A DNA stretch of 64,000 bases from JAZDCJ01 sp036311985 (GTDB lineage: Bacteria > Actinomycetota > Actinomycetes > Actinomycetales > Micrococcaceae): NCBI RefSeq assembly GCF_036311985.1, contig NZ_JAZDCJ010000028.1; one strand, 5' to 3'. A program made the position numbers and the translations under genes. Position 1 is the stretch's first letter. Every line of letters starts with the position of its first letter. Shown here in pieces: positions 1 to 13,428 of the stretch. The notes below the pieces were generated by a model. That model had not been told where the DNA came from, did not search any database, and was given only the letters and a program-made list of their open reading frames with translations.

Positions 1-120
1 TGTCCGGCGGTGTCCTACTCTCCCACACCCTCCCGAGTGCAGTACCATCGGCGCTGTGGGTCTTAGCTTCCGGGTTCGGTATGGGACCGGGCGTTTCCCC
101 CACGCTATGACCGCCGTAAC
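1..120 (-). rRNA. rrf: 5S ribosomal RNA
   Basis: Read on the minus strand this is a full-length 5S rRNA. It begins GTTACGGCGGTCATAGCG, contains the conserved CCGAACCCGGAAG loop and the AGCGCCGATGGTA segment, and ends in GTAGGACACCGCCGG, so the two ends pair in helix I. It is the last gene of the 16S-23S-5S operon. The 3' end is at or within a base or two of the window edge. Confidence 0.95.
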
Positions 121-213
121 CCTTGCTCCGCGACCCCCGTGGTGGGGGTGGGAAATCTTGTGGGTCACGTGGTTGTTTCCGTGACAGTGGTTCTATTTGA
201 TTGTAGCGAAACT

Positions 214-254
214 GGTTGTTGTTTCGGTACCGCATAGTGGACGCAGCATGCTTG
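214..254 (-). other. 3' arm of pre-23S processing stem
   Basis: This 23S-5S spacer segment is the reverse complement, with few mismatches, of a segment in the 16S-23S spacer at 3561-3599. In the minus-strand transcript the two would pair and enclose the whole 23S rRNA. Such a stem is the usual substrate for RNase III-type maturation of 23S rRNA. The pairing is seen in the sequence; the processing role is inferred. Confidence 0.6.
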
Positions 255-277
255 CCACACACGTGGTGTGGTGTTTG

Positions 278-5539
<5,262 letters not shown>

Positions 5540-5685
5540 AAAATACAGACACAACCAAACCCACAGGAAAATGCGGACCCAGCTGCACCAAGTCAAAAAA
5601 TCCCGGCAAAAAACCCTCCCAGCACCACGGGGGTGGCACCAGAAAAGCCATTCACCAATACAAAAATCGGTGTCAACAAACATGG

Positions 5686-5710
5686 CACACTATTGAGTTC
5701 TCAAACAACA
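5686..5710 (-). promoter_or_regulatory. rRNA leader element (antitermination/processing)
   Basis: On the minus strand the 16S leader contains TTGTTTGAGAACTCAATAG. The same motif is conserved in rRNA leaders of many actinobacteria. It repeats in variant form in the 16S-23S spacer at 3561-3599. It is thought to act in antitermination or pre-rRNA folding; that role is not shown by this sequence alone. Confidence 0.55.
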
Positions 5711-5773
5711 GGCACATCCAGCCTCCACAACCAACCCAACCGGCCGGCTGCTGCGCTCTGGAGCAACTTGTCC

Positions 5774-5802
5774 AAGCTACCCTACTGCGTGTCGTCCCGC
5801 AA
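5774..5802 (-). promoter_or_regulatory. Candidate rrn promoter P2
   Basis: On the minus strand TTGCGG (5797-5802) is followed after 17 nt by TAGCTT (5774-5779). It lies about 235 nt upstream of 16S rRNA and downstream of the stronger P1 match. Tandem promoters are usual for rRNA operons. This match is only fair. Confidence 0.35.
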
Positions 5803-5958
5803 ATCCACCGTTTCCGGCTGATCTTCGGTACTCTTCGCGGTTCATCCGATCGATTCCGTGGCGCAGAGCACCGCGGTCCTTTTCGGACTGAATTTGAAGG
5901 GTTTGGCCGCCTCGCGATCTTCAGCGTTTCCGCTGTCCTCGTCCCGGCGACTCAGAAA

Positions 5959-5987
5959 ACTTTACACTCCCCCGGAGGCAATGCCAA
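5959..5987 (-). promoter_or_regulatory. Candidate rrn promoter P1
   Basis: On the minus strand TTGGCA (5982-5987) and TAAAGT (5959-5964) are separated by exactly 17 nt, a good housekeeping sigma-factor match. It lies about 420 nt upstream of 16S rRNA and points into the operon. The rest of 5540-6124 holds no gene. It contains only the rRNA leader and the promoter of the next plus-strand gene. Confidence 0.6.
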
Positions 5988-6124
5988 ATCGGGGCGTCCC
6001 CCGTCGAAACTCCGCGTGAACACTGGGATCCGGCCCCCTTCGGCCACCCGCCTGGCCCGCTGCCCCGCAAACCGCGTCCTGAGGTCTGCATCACAGCGTC
6101 AGGGGACCTTCCTAGACTGGCCCC

Positions 6125-7114
6125 ATGGCTACCGAACCGTCTTCCCCACGTACTCCGTCCCGGACCGGGCTGCCGGTCCTGGCCGAGCCGATCATCAATG
6201 CCCCGATGGCAGGGGCGGCCGGCGGTGCCCTCGCGGCGGCCGTCAGCCGCGCGGGCGGACTCGGCATGGTCGGAATCGGAGGAGAGGCCACGCCACAGTG
6301 GATCCATGAACAGGCCGTCCTCGCCGCGGCCCCGGACCTCCCGTGGGGCGCGGGCCTCATGGCCTGGGTCCTCGAATCGTCACTGGATCCCGTGCGTGTA
6401 CTTCTCGATCACTCGCCGGCCCTGATCTGCGTCAGCTTCGGGGATCCGGGCCCGGCGGCGGAACTGGCCCGCGCGGCCGGCGTCGCGACGGCCATGCAGG
6501 TCGGGAACGCGGCCGAGCTGCGCCGGGCGCTGGAGGACGACATCGACGTCGTCGTGTGCCGCGGCGGCGAGGGCGGAGGCCACGGACGCAACGAGGCGGC
6601 GACCCTTCCCCTCCTGCAGTGGGCGTTCGATGCCACCGACAAGCCCGTGGTCGCCGCGGGAGGGATCGCGACGGCCCGTGGCGTGGCCGCCGTCCTGGCC
6701 GCGGGCGCCGCGGCGGCGTGGGTCGGCACGCGCTTCGCGGCCTGCTCGGAGGCGTTGGGCAAGCCGCAGGTCAAGGAGGCGATCTCCTCCGCGCGTCTCG
6801 ACGGAACCGTCTACACCCGCGCCTTCGACATCGCCCAAGGCATCCCGTGGCCACGCGAGTACGGCGGCCGCGCCCTGCGCAACGACTTCAGCGGACGCTG
6901 GGCGGGACACGAGGCGGCGCTCGAGGCGGCCGTCGCGGCGGACCCCGGCATCCGCGACGGCATCCAGTCGGCGCGTGCCGCAGGGGACGCGTCCCAGGCT
7001 CCCGTCTATGCCGGCGAGGGCGCGGGTCTCGGCGGCCCGGGATCGGCGGCGGAGCTCGTCGCGGAACTCGCGGGCTTCAGGGGACACCTCGCGCGTGCGG
7101 CCCATGCCTGGTGA
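6125..7114 (+). CDS. Nitronate monooxygenase / FMN-dependent oxidoreductase
   Basis: A 329-residue TIM-barrel flavoprotein of the nitronate monooxygenase (2-nitropropane dioxygenase) family, which oxidises alkyl nitronates with FMN and O2; some members are enoyl reductases. Visible are the N-terminal APMAGAAGG segment (about 26-34), the GGEGGGHGR loop with the probable catalytic His near 153, and the FMN phosphate-binding VAAGGIATARGV and WVGTRFAACSEA segments (about 176-210). The length is normal. TAGACT at 6113-6118 lies six bases before the ATG, with no convincing ribosome-binding site, so the message is probably leaderless. It is divergent from the rRNA operon and has no obvious functional neighbours. 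Substrate unknown. Confidence 0.85.
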   Translation: MATEPSSPRTPSRTGLPVLAEPIINAPMAGAAGGALAAAVSRAGGLGMVGIGGEATPQWIHEQAVLAAAPDLPWGAGLMAWVLESSLDPVRVLLDHSPALICVSFGDPGPAAELARAAGVATAMQVGNAAELRRALEDDIDVVVCRGGEGGGHGRNEAATLPLLQWAFDATDKPVVAAGGIATARGVAAVLAAGAAAAWVGTRFAACSEALGKPQVKEAISSARLDGTVYTRAFDIAQGIPWPREYGGRALRNDFSGRWAGHEAALEAAVAADPGIRDGIQSARAAGDASQAPVYAGEGAGLGGPGSAAELVAELAGFRGHLARAAHAW

Positions 7115-7194
7115 CCTCCGCGCGTCGGACGCCGCGGCGCGGAAGGCCCCTGGTTCCGGCTGCGGGCCGGTAGCGAGGACATCCGGGGGCCCCC

Positions 7195-8316
7195 GTGGCT
7201 GAGCCCGACGGCCCCGGCGGAGGCGCACCGTGGGAGCATCCGGCGCTGAGCGCCGCCCAACGGGCGCTTCTGCGGGAGTGGTTCCCCGAAGCCCGGGGCA
7301 CGGTGGACCACAGCTGGCCGTTCGGCATCACCGTGCTGCGCTTCGAGGCACCTGACGGGACGCTCATCCTCAAGGCCTCGGAGACCTCCCACCATCTGGC
7401 GCGTGAAGCGCGGGCGCACCGGGAGTGGCTGGCTCCCCTGCGCGGTGCGGCTCCGGGCAACGGACGGACAACGGCGGCCGGCCGCGGGCAGGGCCACGGG
7501 CCAGGACGCCGGCCCCCATCCGAGGCCGGGCCGGGCCGCGGATGGCGGGCCGAACCTAGGGGCGCGGCCGGGCCCCTGGTGGAGCCAGGCCCGGCGCTCG
7601 TGCCGGATCTCCTGAGGTACGACGCCGGCCCCGCGCTCGTGCCGGATCTCCTGAGGTACGACGCCGATGCCGGGCTCCTCGTCACGCGGTACCTCCCGGG
7701 ACGGATCGCGACGGGGACGCCGGCAGCGGGCGATCCGGACGCCTACCGGCAGGCCGGGCGGATGCTCGCACTGCTGCATTGCGGTCCGACGTCATCACCG
7801 CGGGACAAGGGCCGCTACGAGACGACGATGCTGCGCAAGTGCCGGTCCTGGCTCGACCGCGCGGAGGGCCCCTCGGCCGGACGGCCGCTGGCGCCCGCGC
7901 CGCATCTGGCCGCGGCCCGGAAGTGGCTGGACGGGTTCGTTCCCGCGCCCGTGGAGCTCGTGCCGACCCACGGGGACTTCCAGCCGCGGAACTGGATCGT
8001 GGACGCCACCGGGACGCTGGGCCTGATCGACTTCGGCCGGGCCGAGCTCCGCCCCTGGTACACCGACCTCGTCCGGCTCGAGCACCAGGAGTTCCTGGCC
8101 GATCCCGACCTGGCGCCAGCGCTGTTCGAGGGCTACGGCCGCCCGGATGGTCCCTTCACGCCCGGGCGCTGGCTGGACCACCTGGGCCAGTCGCTCGGCA
8201 CCGTGGTCTGGTCCCACGACATGGGAGACGAGGGGTTCGAGGAGCACGGCCGCCGCATGCTGGCCCGGACCGTCGAGGCGCTCGCGTCCCCTCGGACCCA
8301 TCGCCGGCCCGGGTAG
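7195..8316 (+). CDS. APH-type phosphotransferase family protein
   Basis: A 373-residue protein of the aminoglycoside phosphotransferase/choline kinase fold, starting at GTG. The catalytic loop HGDFQPRNW begins near His259, and the metal-binding IDFGRAE has its Asp near 279. Such proteins phosphorylate hydroxyls of small molecules; this one cannot be assigned a substrate. Between the N-lobe strands and the rest there is an unusual Gly/Arg/Pro-rich stretch (about residues 82-130). It is followed by a perfect-length 39-bp tandem duplication giving two ALVPDLLRYDA units, and this region contains one copy of the dispersed ACGACGCCGG word (7619-7628). It follows the previous gene by 80 bp. Confidence 0.75.
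   Translation: MAEPDGPGGGAPWEHPALSAAQRALLREWFPEARGTVDHSWPFGITVLRFEAPDGTLILKASETSHHLAREARAHREWLAPLRGAAPGNGRTTAAGRGQGHGPGRRPPSEAGPGRGWRAEPRGAAGPLVEPGPALVPDLLRYDAGPALVPDLLRYDADAGLLVTRYLPGRIATGTPAAGDPDAYRQAGRMLALLHCGPTSSPRDKGRYETTMLRKCRSWLDRAEGPSAGRPLAPAPHLAAARKWLDGFVPAPVELVPTHGDFQPRNWIVDATGTLGLIDFGRAELRPWYTDLVRLEHQEFLADPDLAPALFEGYGRPDGPFTPGRWLDHLGQSLGTVVWSHDMGDEGFEEHGRRMLARTVEALASPRTHRRPG
7594..7671 (+). repeat. 39-bp tandem duplication inside kinase gene
   Basis: Two adjacent 39-nt units (7594-7632 and 7633-7671) differ only near their 3' ends. Each encodes ALVPDLLRYDA plus two residues, so the reading frame is kept. The unit contains ACGACGCCG, the core of the dispersed word. It looks like a recent slippage or unequal-exchange event. 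Confidence 0.9.
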
Positions 8317-8440
8317 GGGCCGCCACGGAACCCTAGGGAACCCTACGGGAGCCGTCGCCGACCCGAAGCCCGCGGGCCAACGGCGGGCCCGGGCCGGAAT
8401 ACACCCGCGTCGCGCCGTCCGCGAACAGGGCCGGCAACGC

Positions 8441-8462
8441 GGCGGCCGGGCACACGGCCGCC
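8441..8462. terminator. Hairpin between convergent genes
   Basis: GGCGGCCG (8441-8448) pairs perfectly with CGGCCGCC (8455-8462) across a 6-nt loop. It lies between the convergent kinase gene and panC. No T-tract follows, so it is a weak terminator candidate. Confidence 0.35.
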
Positions 8463-8477
8463 ACGGACCGTTCGGGG

Positions 8478-9509
8478 CTACGCCCCGCCGAGCGGCATGT
8501 TGTCGATGAGGCGGACGGGACCGACCTGGGCCGCGACGAGCGCGAGCGCCTCGCCCGTGAACGGGGTCTCCCGGCAGTTGAACGCGAGCGGCTCCAGCGT
8601 GGAGGGATCGACGACCTCGAGGTAGTCCAGATCGACGAGCGGCTGGCTGCGGATGAGGGCCTCGGCGTCGTCCAGGCCCAGCGGCTCGTGCGCGTCGGCG
8701 CGCTGCTTCAGCAGGAACAGTGCGCGCGAGAGGACCAGCGCGGCCTCGGCCTCCGCCTCCCCCAGGAAGCGGTTGCGGCTCGAGAGGGCCAGCCCCGCCC
8801 CGGAGCGGACGATCGGCACGGCGGCGATGTCGACGTCGTACGCCAGATCCGCGACGAGCCGGCGGATGATCGCCAGCTGCTGCGCGTCCTTCTGCCCGAA
8901 GTAGGCGCGGTAGCGGACCGGCACGGCGGTCTCCGGGTGCGGGGCCCCGTAGTGCAGGAGCTTCGCGACGACCGCGAGCATGCCGTCGAAGTGCCCGGGC
9001 CGCGAGGCGCCCTCGAACTTCCCGCCGAGGGGACCGCTCGAGACGGCCACGAGGGGCGGGCCGTCGGGGTAGACCTCCTCCTCGGCGGGCGCGAACACGA
9101 CGTCGGCCCCGGCCCGCGCGAGCAGCGCGACGTCCTCGTCGAGGGTGCGCGGGTAGCGCTCGAAGTCGGCGGGGTCGTTGAACTGGAGCCGGTTGACGAA
9201 CACGGAGACCACGACGACGTCGTTCTGCGCGCGCGCCTGCGCGACGAGCGCCGCGTGGCCGTCGTGCAGCGCGCCCATCGTGGGCACGAGGCCCAGCGTC
9301 CGGGGCCGCGTTCCGGCGGCCGGGACCACACGGGCGGAGGACGACTCCGGGGCACCGGCTTCCCCGGGCTGCTCCCCTGGTGCGGTGCCGGGGGAAGCGG
9401 CGTTCGACGCCGGGGCGCCCTCGTGGACGGCTTCGAGGAGCGAACGCGTGGCGGCCTTGAGCTCTGCCACGGTCGTCACGATGCGCGGCGCGGTGGGGGT
9501 CTGGTTCAC
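8478..9509 (-). CDS. panC: Pantothenate synthetase
   Basis: Catalyses ATP-dependent condensation of pantoate and beta-alanine to pantothenate, in the cytosol on the way to coenzyme A. The 343-residue protein shows VPTMGALHDGHAALV with the HxGH-type nucleotide motif, FVNRLQFNDPADFERYPR, and the FGQKDAQQL and SSRNRFL segments. It is longer than the usual ~290 residues. An Ala/Pro/Gly/Ser-rich insertion of about 40 residues separates the first helix from the first strand (coded near 9300-9435). That insertion carries a one-mismatch copy of the dispersed word. It is the last gene of the block, 9 nt after the DUF2520 gene, an arrangement common in this family of bacteria. Confidence 0.93.
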   Translation of the reverse strand: MNQTPTAPRIVTTVAELKAATRSLLEAVHEGAPASNAASPGTAPGEQPGEAGAPESSSARVVPAAGTRPRTLGLVPTMGALHDGHAALVAQARAQNDVVVVSVFVNRLQFNDPADFERYPRTLDEDVALLARAGADVVFAPAEEEVYPDGPPLVAVSSGPLGGKFEGASRPGHFDGMLAVVAKLLHYGAPHPETAVPVRYRAYFGQKDAQQLAIIRRLVADLAYDVDIAAVPIVRSGAGLALSSRNRFLGEAEAEAALVLSRALFLLKQRADAHEPLGLDDAEALIRSQPLVDLDYLEVVDPSTLEPLAFNCRETPFTGEALALVAAQVGPVRLIDNMPLGGA

Positions 9510-9518
9510 CGCAGCAGT

Positions 9519-10412
9519 CTACGACGCGGGATCCGCGGGGCCGAGCGCGTCGAGGACCGCCGCGGCCTGGGCCTCCGTGAGCAGCCCCCGGGCCAGCGCC
9601 CGCTGGGCCGTGGCGCGGGCGAGCGAAAGGTAGGCGGCGCGGACGTCGGCCGGGACGCCGTGGCGCACGAGCGCCGCCCGGTGGACGTCCACCGTGCCGG
9701 AGTCGCCGCGGGCGACCGGGCCCGTCAACGCGCCCTCACCGGACGCGAGGGCGTTCTCGAGCGAGGCCCTCATGAGCGGCCCCAGCACCCGGTCGGGGCG
9801 CTCGATGCCGATCGAGCGCAAGAGCTCCGCGGACTGGCCCGTGATCGTGACCAGGTGGTTGGAGGCGTGGGCGAGCGCCGCGTGGTAGAGCGTCCGGTCC
9901 TCCTCCGCGATCACGGTGGATTCGGCGCCCATCTCCACGACGAGCGCCTGTGCGATCGGCAGGACGGGCGCGGCCGCCGTGACCCCGAACAGGCAGTCCT
10001 GGAGCCGGACCAGGTCGAGGCTCATGCCGGTGAAGCTCATGGCCGGGTGGATGGCGAGCGGGATCGCGCCCGCCTCGCGCGCAGGTTCCAGGACGGCGGT
10101 CCCGAAGCGTCCTGCCGTGTGGACCACGAGCTGGCCGACCTGCCAGTGACCGGCCTCGGCGAGACCCCGGACAAGGGGTGCCAGCTCGTCGTCCGGCACG
10201 GCCAGGAGGACCAGCTCGGAGCGGCGGACGATCTCCGGGATGGGCAGGACGGGCACATCCGGCAGGAGCATCTCGGCGCGTTCGCGCGAGGCCTCCGACA
10301 CGGCGTGCACGCCCACCACCGCGTGCTCGGCGGCGCGCAGGGCCGCGCCGAGGACCGCTCCGACCTTGCCGGCACCGATGACGCCGATCCCCAGGCGTCC
10401 CGGCCTACCCAC
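9519..10412 (-). CDS. Rossmann-fold DUF2520 protein
   Basis: A 297-residue protein with an N-terminal NAD(P)-binding Rossmann domain (GVIGAGKVGAVLGAAL, about residues 9-25) and a C-terminal helical DUF2520 domain containing HPAMSFTG and HAASNHL-like motifs. The architecture resembles ketopantoate/6-phosphogluconate reductases. Because it sits directly before panC, a role in pantoate or redox metabolism is often supposed but not proven. I chose the GTG at 10412, which overlaps the end of the upstream PH gene by 8 nt. The frame stays open upstream, but no more conserved sequence lies there. Confidence 0.75.
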   Translation of the reverse strand: MGRPGRLGIGVIGAGKVGAVLGAALRAAEHAVVGVHAVSEASRERAEMLLPDVPVLPIPEIVRRSELVLLAVPDDELAPLVRGLAEAGHWQVGQLVVHTAGRFGTAVLEPAREAGAIPLAIHPAMSFTGMSLDLVRLQDCLFGVTAAAPVLPIAQALVVEMGAESTVIAEEDRTLYHAALAHASNHLVTITGQSAELLRSIGIERPDRVLGPLMRASLENALASGEGALTGPVARGDSGTVDVHRAALVRHGVPADVRAAYLSLARATAQRALARGLLTEAQAAAVLDALGPADPAS

Positions 10413-12390
10413 GCTCGTCCTCCTGCTCGGCGCCGGCGCGGTCCGCCGGCCGCCCTGGCCCGGCGGGCCGGGTCGGCGCATGGGCGTCATCCAGCGGCTC
10501 CGCCACGGCGGGCCCAGCCGGAGCGACCGGGCGCCCCGGTTCGCTGGATGCCGCCGGCACGCCCGCCGCGGCGGGCTCCTCGAGCCAGTGGTCGCGGTCG
10601 CGCAGGTGCCGGGCGGCGGCGGCGCGGGCGGACTGCTCGGTGAAGAAGGCGCGGGCGGCATCGACGGGGGCCTGGATGATCCGCGGGGAGACGGGGCCGT
10701 CCGTCGTCGCGAGCTCGACGTCCGCGACGCCGAAGCGCCGCGCGAGCGGCCCCTGGGACAGCGTGATGCCCTGCGTCCTCTCGTGCGGGACCAGGACGAG
10801 GCGCCGCACGAGTCGGCCGGTGCGGATCACGACGGCGGTACCGGTGGCCGTGAACCCCTGGCGCCTCCAGGCGATGGGCGCGATCGGGCGCGCGCGCCGC
10901 GGGGTGTTGGTGAACCCCTCGGCGTCGCCGCTGCCGGCGATCCCGGCCTCGACGAGCTCGACGGGCCGGTCCGTCCCGGCGTCGGGCAGGATCACGGAGA
11001 GCACGTTGAAGACGTCCTCCCGCGTCCCGACGGGCAGCACGGTGGAGCGGCTCTCGCCGTCGGATCCGTAGCCGGCGACGTTGACGACGATCTTGTGCCA
11101 GCCGAAGCGCTTCCAGATGATGCCCTGCGTGACCTGGACGGCCTGCACGCGCCCCGGGGGGACGGTCTGGTGGCGCGTGTCCAGCAGACCGTAGCTCAAC
11201 CGGAGCCCGTCCGCCCCGATGGCGGCGCGGAAGTTGTAGCCCGTGTTGAACTGGGCCCACAGGTATGGGACCAGGCCGATGAGTCCGGGGATCAGGAACA
11301 CCACGGAGAACCCGCCGTCGGTCAGCGACGAGAGCAGAAGGCCGCCGCCGATCAGGACCACGACGAACCACAGCCACGGGTTCACGACGACGGATCCGAG
11401 CAAGCGCAGCGGCGGGACGGACGCCACGACGCGCTCGTCGGCCTCGGGCGCGGTCTCCTGCACGGCGGCGCCGGTCTGGCGCGGGACGTCGTACGACGCC
11501 GGGGCCCCGCCCGGGTGCCCGGGTGCGGTTCCCGCGCCACCGGCGGCGACGCCGGCCGGTGGCGCGATGGCCCCGTCGGGGAAGGTCCCTGCCGCCCCGA
11601 CGGCCGGGTGGAACGGGCCGTCCCCGGCGTCGGACCGGCCATCGACGGCTCCGGAATCCGGGACCCCTCCGAGGGCGTTCCCGGTCCCGGGGCCGTCGAC
11701 ACCGGCGCCCGGCGCTCCCGGACCCGCGATCCCCGGGCCGCCCGTCGCCCCTGCGGTTGCCGCTCCCCCCGGTGCCGTCGGCGCGGACGGCGCGGCCCCG
11801 GCGTCGTTCTGGGCCTTGAGTCCCGCCGCCCGGGCGAGGATGAGGTTGCGCAGCCGCTTGGCCTCGTCGAGCTTGACGAAGGCGAGGTTCATCGCGGTCG
11901 AGCCGCCGTCGGCGACCTCGAACTTCAGCTCCGCCAGCCCGACGATGCGGGCCAGGAGGGGCTGGGCGATGTCGATCGCCTGGACGCGGTCGATCCGGGC
12001 CTGGCGCTGCTGGCGGAACACGACGCCGGAGTTCACGTTCACGTGGCGCTCGGTGATCTGGTACTTGGTGAAGTACCAGGACAGGAAGAAGCCCAGGACG
12101 ATCAGGAGCAGGATGCCCAGGCCGATCCCGAGCACGATGAGCAGGTCGGCGTCGACCGTGAAGCCGCCGGGACCCTCCCCCGCCGTGACGAGGTCGTCGA
12201 CCCAGTTCTGGCCCCAGAAGAACGCGATCGCGACGAGGGCGATCCAGCCGCGCACGAGCGGGGACACCGGGTGGACGCGCGTCCACGGGACCTCGGGAGG
12301 CGCCGGCTGGCCGGCCGGGGCCGCGTGCTCGGGCGGGACCGGCCCCGGGCCGCGGCCCGGCTCGGACGAATCGGGGGTCGGCTCGCTCAC
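10405..12390 (-). CDS. PH domain membrane protein, YdbT-like
   Basis: A 661-residue membrane protein with bacterial PH (bPH2) domains alternating with transmembrane hairpins. An N-terminal Pro-rich tail is followed by two membrane segments (WIALVAIAFFWGQNW and the LLIVLGIGLGILL region). Then come a first PH domain (YQITERHVNV onward), a long Ala/Gly/Pro linker, a second hairpin (LWFVVVLIGGGLL), and two further PH domains. The linker carries two copies of the dispersed word in opposite orientations (11493-11502 and 11798-11807), encoding PASY and NDAG. The GTG start overlaps the preceding gene as GTGA. Function unknown; such pairs are linked to membrane stress or lipid homeostasis. Confidence 0.8.
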   Translation of the reverse strand: MSEPTPDSSEPGRGPGPVPPEHAAPAGQPAPPEVPWTRVHPVSPLVRGWIALVAIAFFWGQNWVDDLVTAGEGPGGFTVDADLLIVLGIGLGILLLIVLGFFLSWYFTKYQITERHVNVNSGVVFRQQRQARIDRVQAIDIAQPLLARIVGLAELKFEVADGGSTAMNLAFVKLDEAKRLRNLILARAAGLKAQNDAGAAPSAPTAPGGAATAGATGGPGIAGPGAPGAGVDGPGTGNALGGVPDSGAVDGRSDAGDGPFHPAVGAAGTFPDGAIAPPAGVAAGGAGTAPGHPGGAPASYDVPRQTGAAVQETAPEADERVVASVPPLRLLGSVVVNPWLWFVVVLIGGGLLLSSLTDGGFSVVFLIPGLIGLVPYLWAQFNTGYNFRAAIGADGLRLSYGLLDTRHQTVPPGRVQAVQVTQGIIWKRFGWHKIVVNVAGYGSDGESRSTVLPVGTREDVFNVLSVILPDAGTDRPVELVEAGIAGSGDAEGFTNTPRRARPIAPIAWRRQGFTATGTAVVIRTGRLVRRLVLVPHERTQGITLSQGPLARRFGVADVELATTDGPVSPRIIQAPVDAARAFFTEQSARAAAARHLRDRDHWLEEPAAAGVPAASSEPGRPVAPAGPAVAEPLDDAHAPTRPAGPGRPADRAGAEQEDERG

Positions 12391-12899
12391 AGCCCGGCCA
12401 GCCTCGCCTCGCCGCGGGCCGAGAGCTGCTCGCGCAAGCGGGCCCCCTCGGCGGCGGGGAGCCCCGGGATCGAGGCCGTCACGCTGCCCGCGGCGGTGTG
12501 CAGCTGCACGGTGCACAGCCCCAGGGCGCGGTCGATCGGGCCGACGGCGACGTCGACGTACTGCATGCGGCCGTAGGGGACCACGAGGACCTGCTGGAAG
12601 AGGATCCCGGAGCGCACGAGCAGGTCGTCGTCCCGCTCGGCGTAGCCCAGGGCGCGCACCTGGCGCGGGATGACGGCGAGGTAGACGAGGAACAGGACGG
12701 CCACGACGGCGGGCACTCCCCACGCGAGCCAAGCGGGGTAGCCGGGCCAGACGCCGGTGAGGCGCAGCACGAGCGGGACGCTGAGCACGGCGGTGAAGAC
12801 GAGCGCGGTGATCGCGGTGCCGACGAGCCGCACCGTGGCGTACTGCGGGGACACGCGGCGCCAGTCCAGGCCCTCCGGGTCAACTGGTTCCTGTGGCAT
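12387..12899 (-). CDS. PH domain membrane protein, YdbS-like
   Basis: A 170-residue protein with two transmembrane helices (about residues 25-48 and 60-80) and one bPH2 domain beginning near LGYAERDDDLLVRSG. It is the usual small partner of the larger YdbT-like protein encoded next. Its stop overlaps the next start by 4 nt and its start overlaps the DUF3180 gene by 20 nt, which argues for translational coupling. The biochemical function is unknown. Confidence 0.8.
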   Translation of the reverse strand: MPQEPVDPEGLDWRRVSPQYATVRLVGTAITALVFTAVLSVPLVLRLTGVWPGYPAWLAWGVPAVVAVLFLVYLAVIPRQVRALGYAERDDDLLVRSGILFQQVLVVPYGRMQYVDVAVGPIDRALGLCTVQLHTAAGSVTASIPGLPAAEGARLREQLSARGEARLAGL

Positions 12900-13422
12900 A
12901 CCCCTCGTTGTCCTCCCTGCTGTCGCGTTCCGCGCCCGGCGCGGGTCCGTCCGGTGGCAGCCTGCAGAACTGCTCCACCAACCATCCCACGATAATCATC
13001 ACGGCCGCTCCGGCCATCATCACGAAGGATGAGACCACCGCCGGGCTGCCCGCGCGGACCGCCCCCATGAGGTCGATCAGGATGCCGGCGTGCCAGCCGA
13101 GGATCATCGCCCCCGCATAGGCCGTGGCCTGCGCGAGCACGAGCGTGCGCGCCGCGACGAGGGGATTGAGCGGCTTCACGGAGCGGGCCTTCGGGGCGCC
13201 CGTCCCGTGCTCGCGCCGCTCGCGCAGGGCCTGCTGGTGCCGGCGGACGCGCAGCCCGAAGCCCAGGGTGATGAGGGATCCGGCGCCCATCGTGATGAGC
13301 GACGTCCAATGCAGCACCGGGGCCGCGAGCCCGTTGGAGGAAGTCAGCAGGTGGCCGGCCCAGCCCGCGATGACGGAACCGAGGACGATCGCCAGGAGCC
13401 ACAAGGGGCGGATGGCCTGCAT
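12880..13422 (-). CDS. DUF3180 membrane protein
   Basis: A 180-residue integral membrane protein with four hydrophobic segments: near 7-27, 38-57, after PLNPLVAARTL, and SSFVMMAGAAVMIIVGWLV. It ends in a polar tail. This DUF3180 family is found almost only beside folK in actinobacteria, and it lies 6 nt from folK here. No catalytic motif is visible, and the role is unknown. Confidence 0.8.
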   Translation of the reverse strand: MQAIRPLWLLAIVLGSVIAGWAGHLLTSSNGLAAPVLHWTSLITMGAGSLITLGFGLRVRRHQQALRERREHGTGAPKARSVKPLNPLVAARTLVLAQATAYAGAMILGWHAGILIDLMGAVRAGSPAVVSSFVMMAGAAVMIIVGWLVEQFCRLPPDGPAPGAERDSREDNEGYATGTS

Positions 13423-13428
13423 GCCGGA

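Noticed and set aside
7594..7671. Tandem repeat considered as a CRISPR or minisatellite array
   Set aside because: Only two adjacent units with no spacers, inside a coding frame and in phase; no cas genes are near.
7195..8316. Aminoglycoside resistance gene
   Set aside because: Only the general phosphotransferase fold motifs are shared. The length, insertion and context do not match known resistance enzymes. The same applies to 48993-49991.
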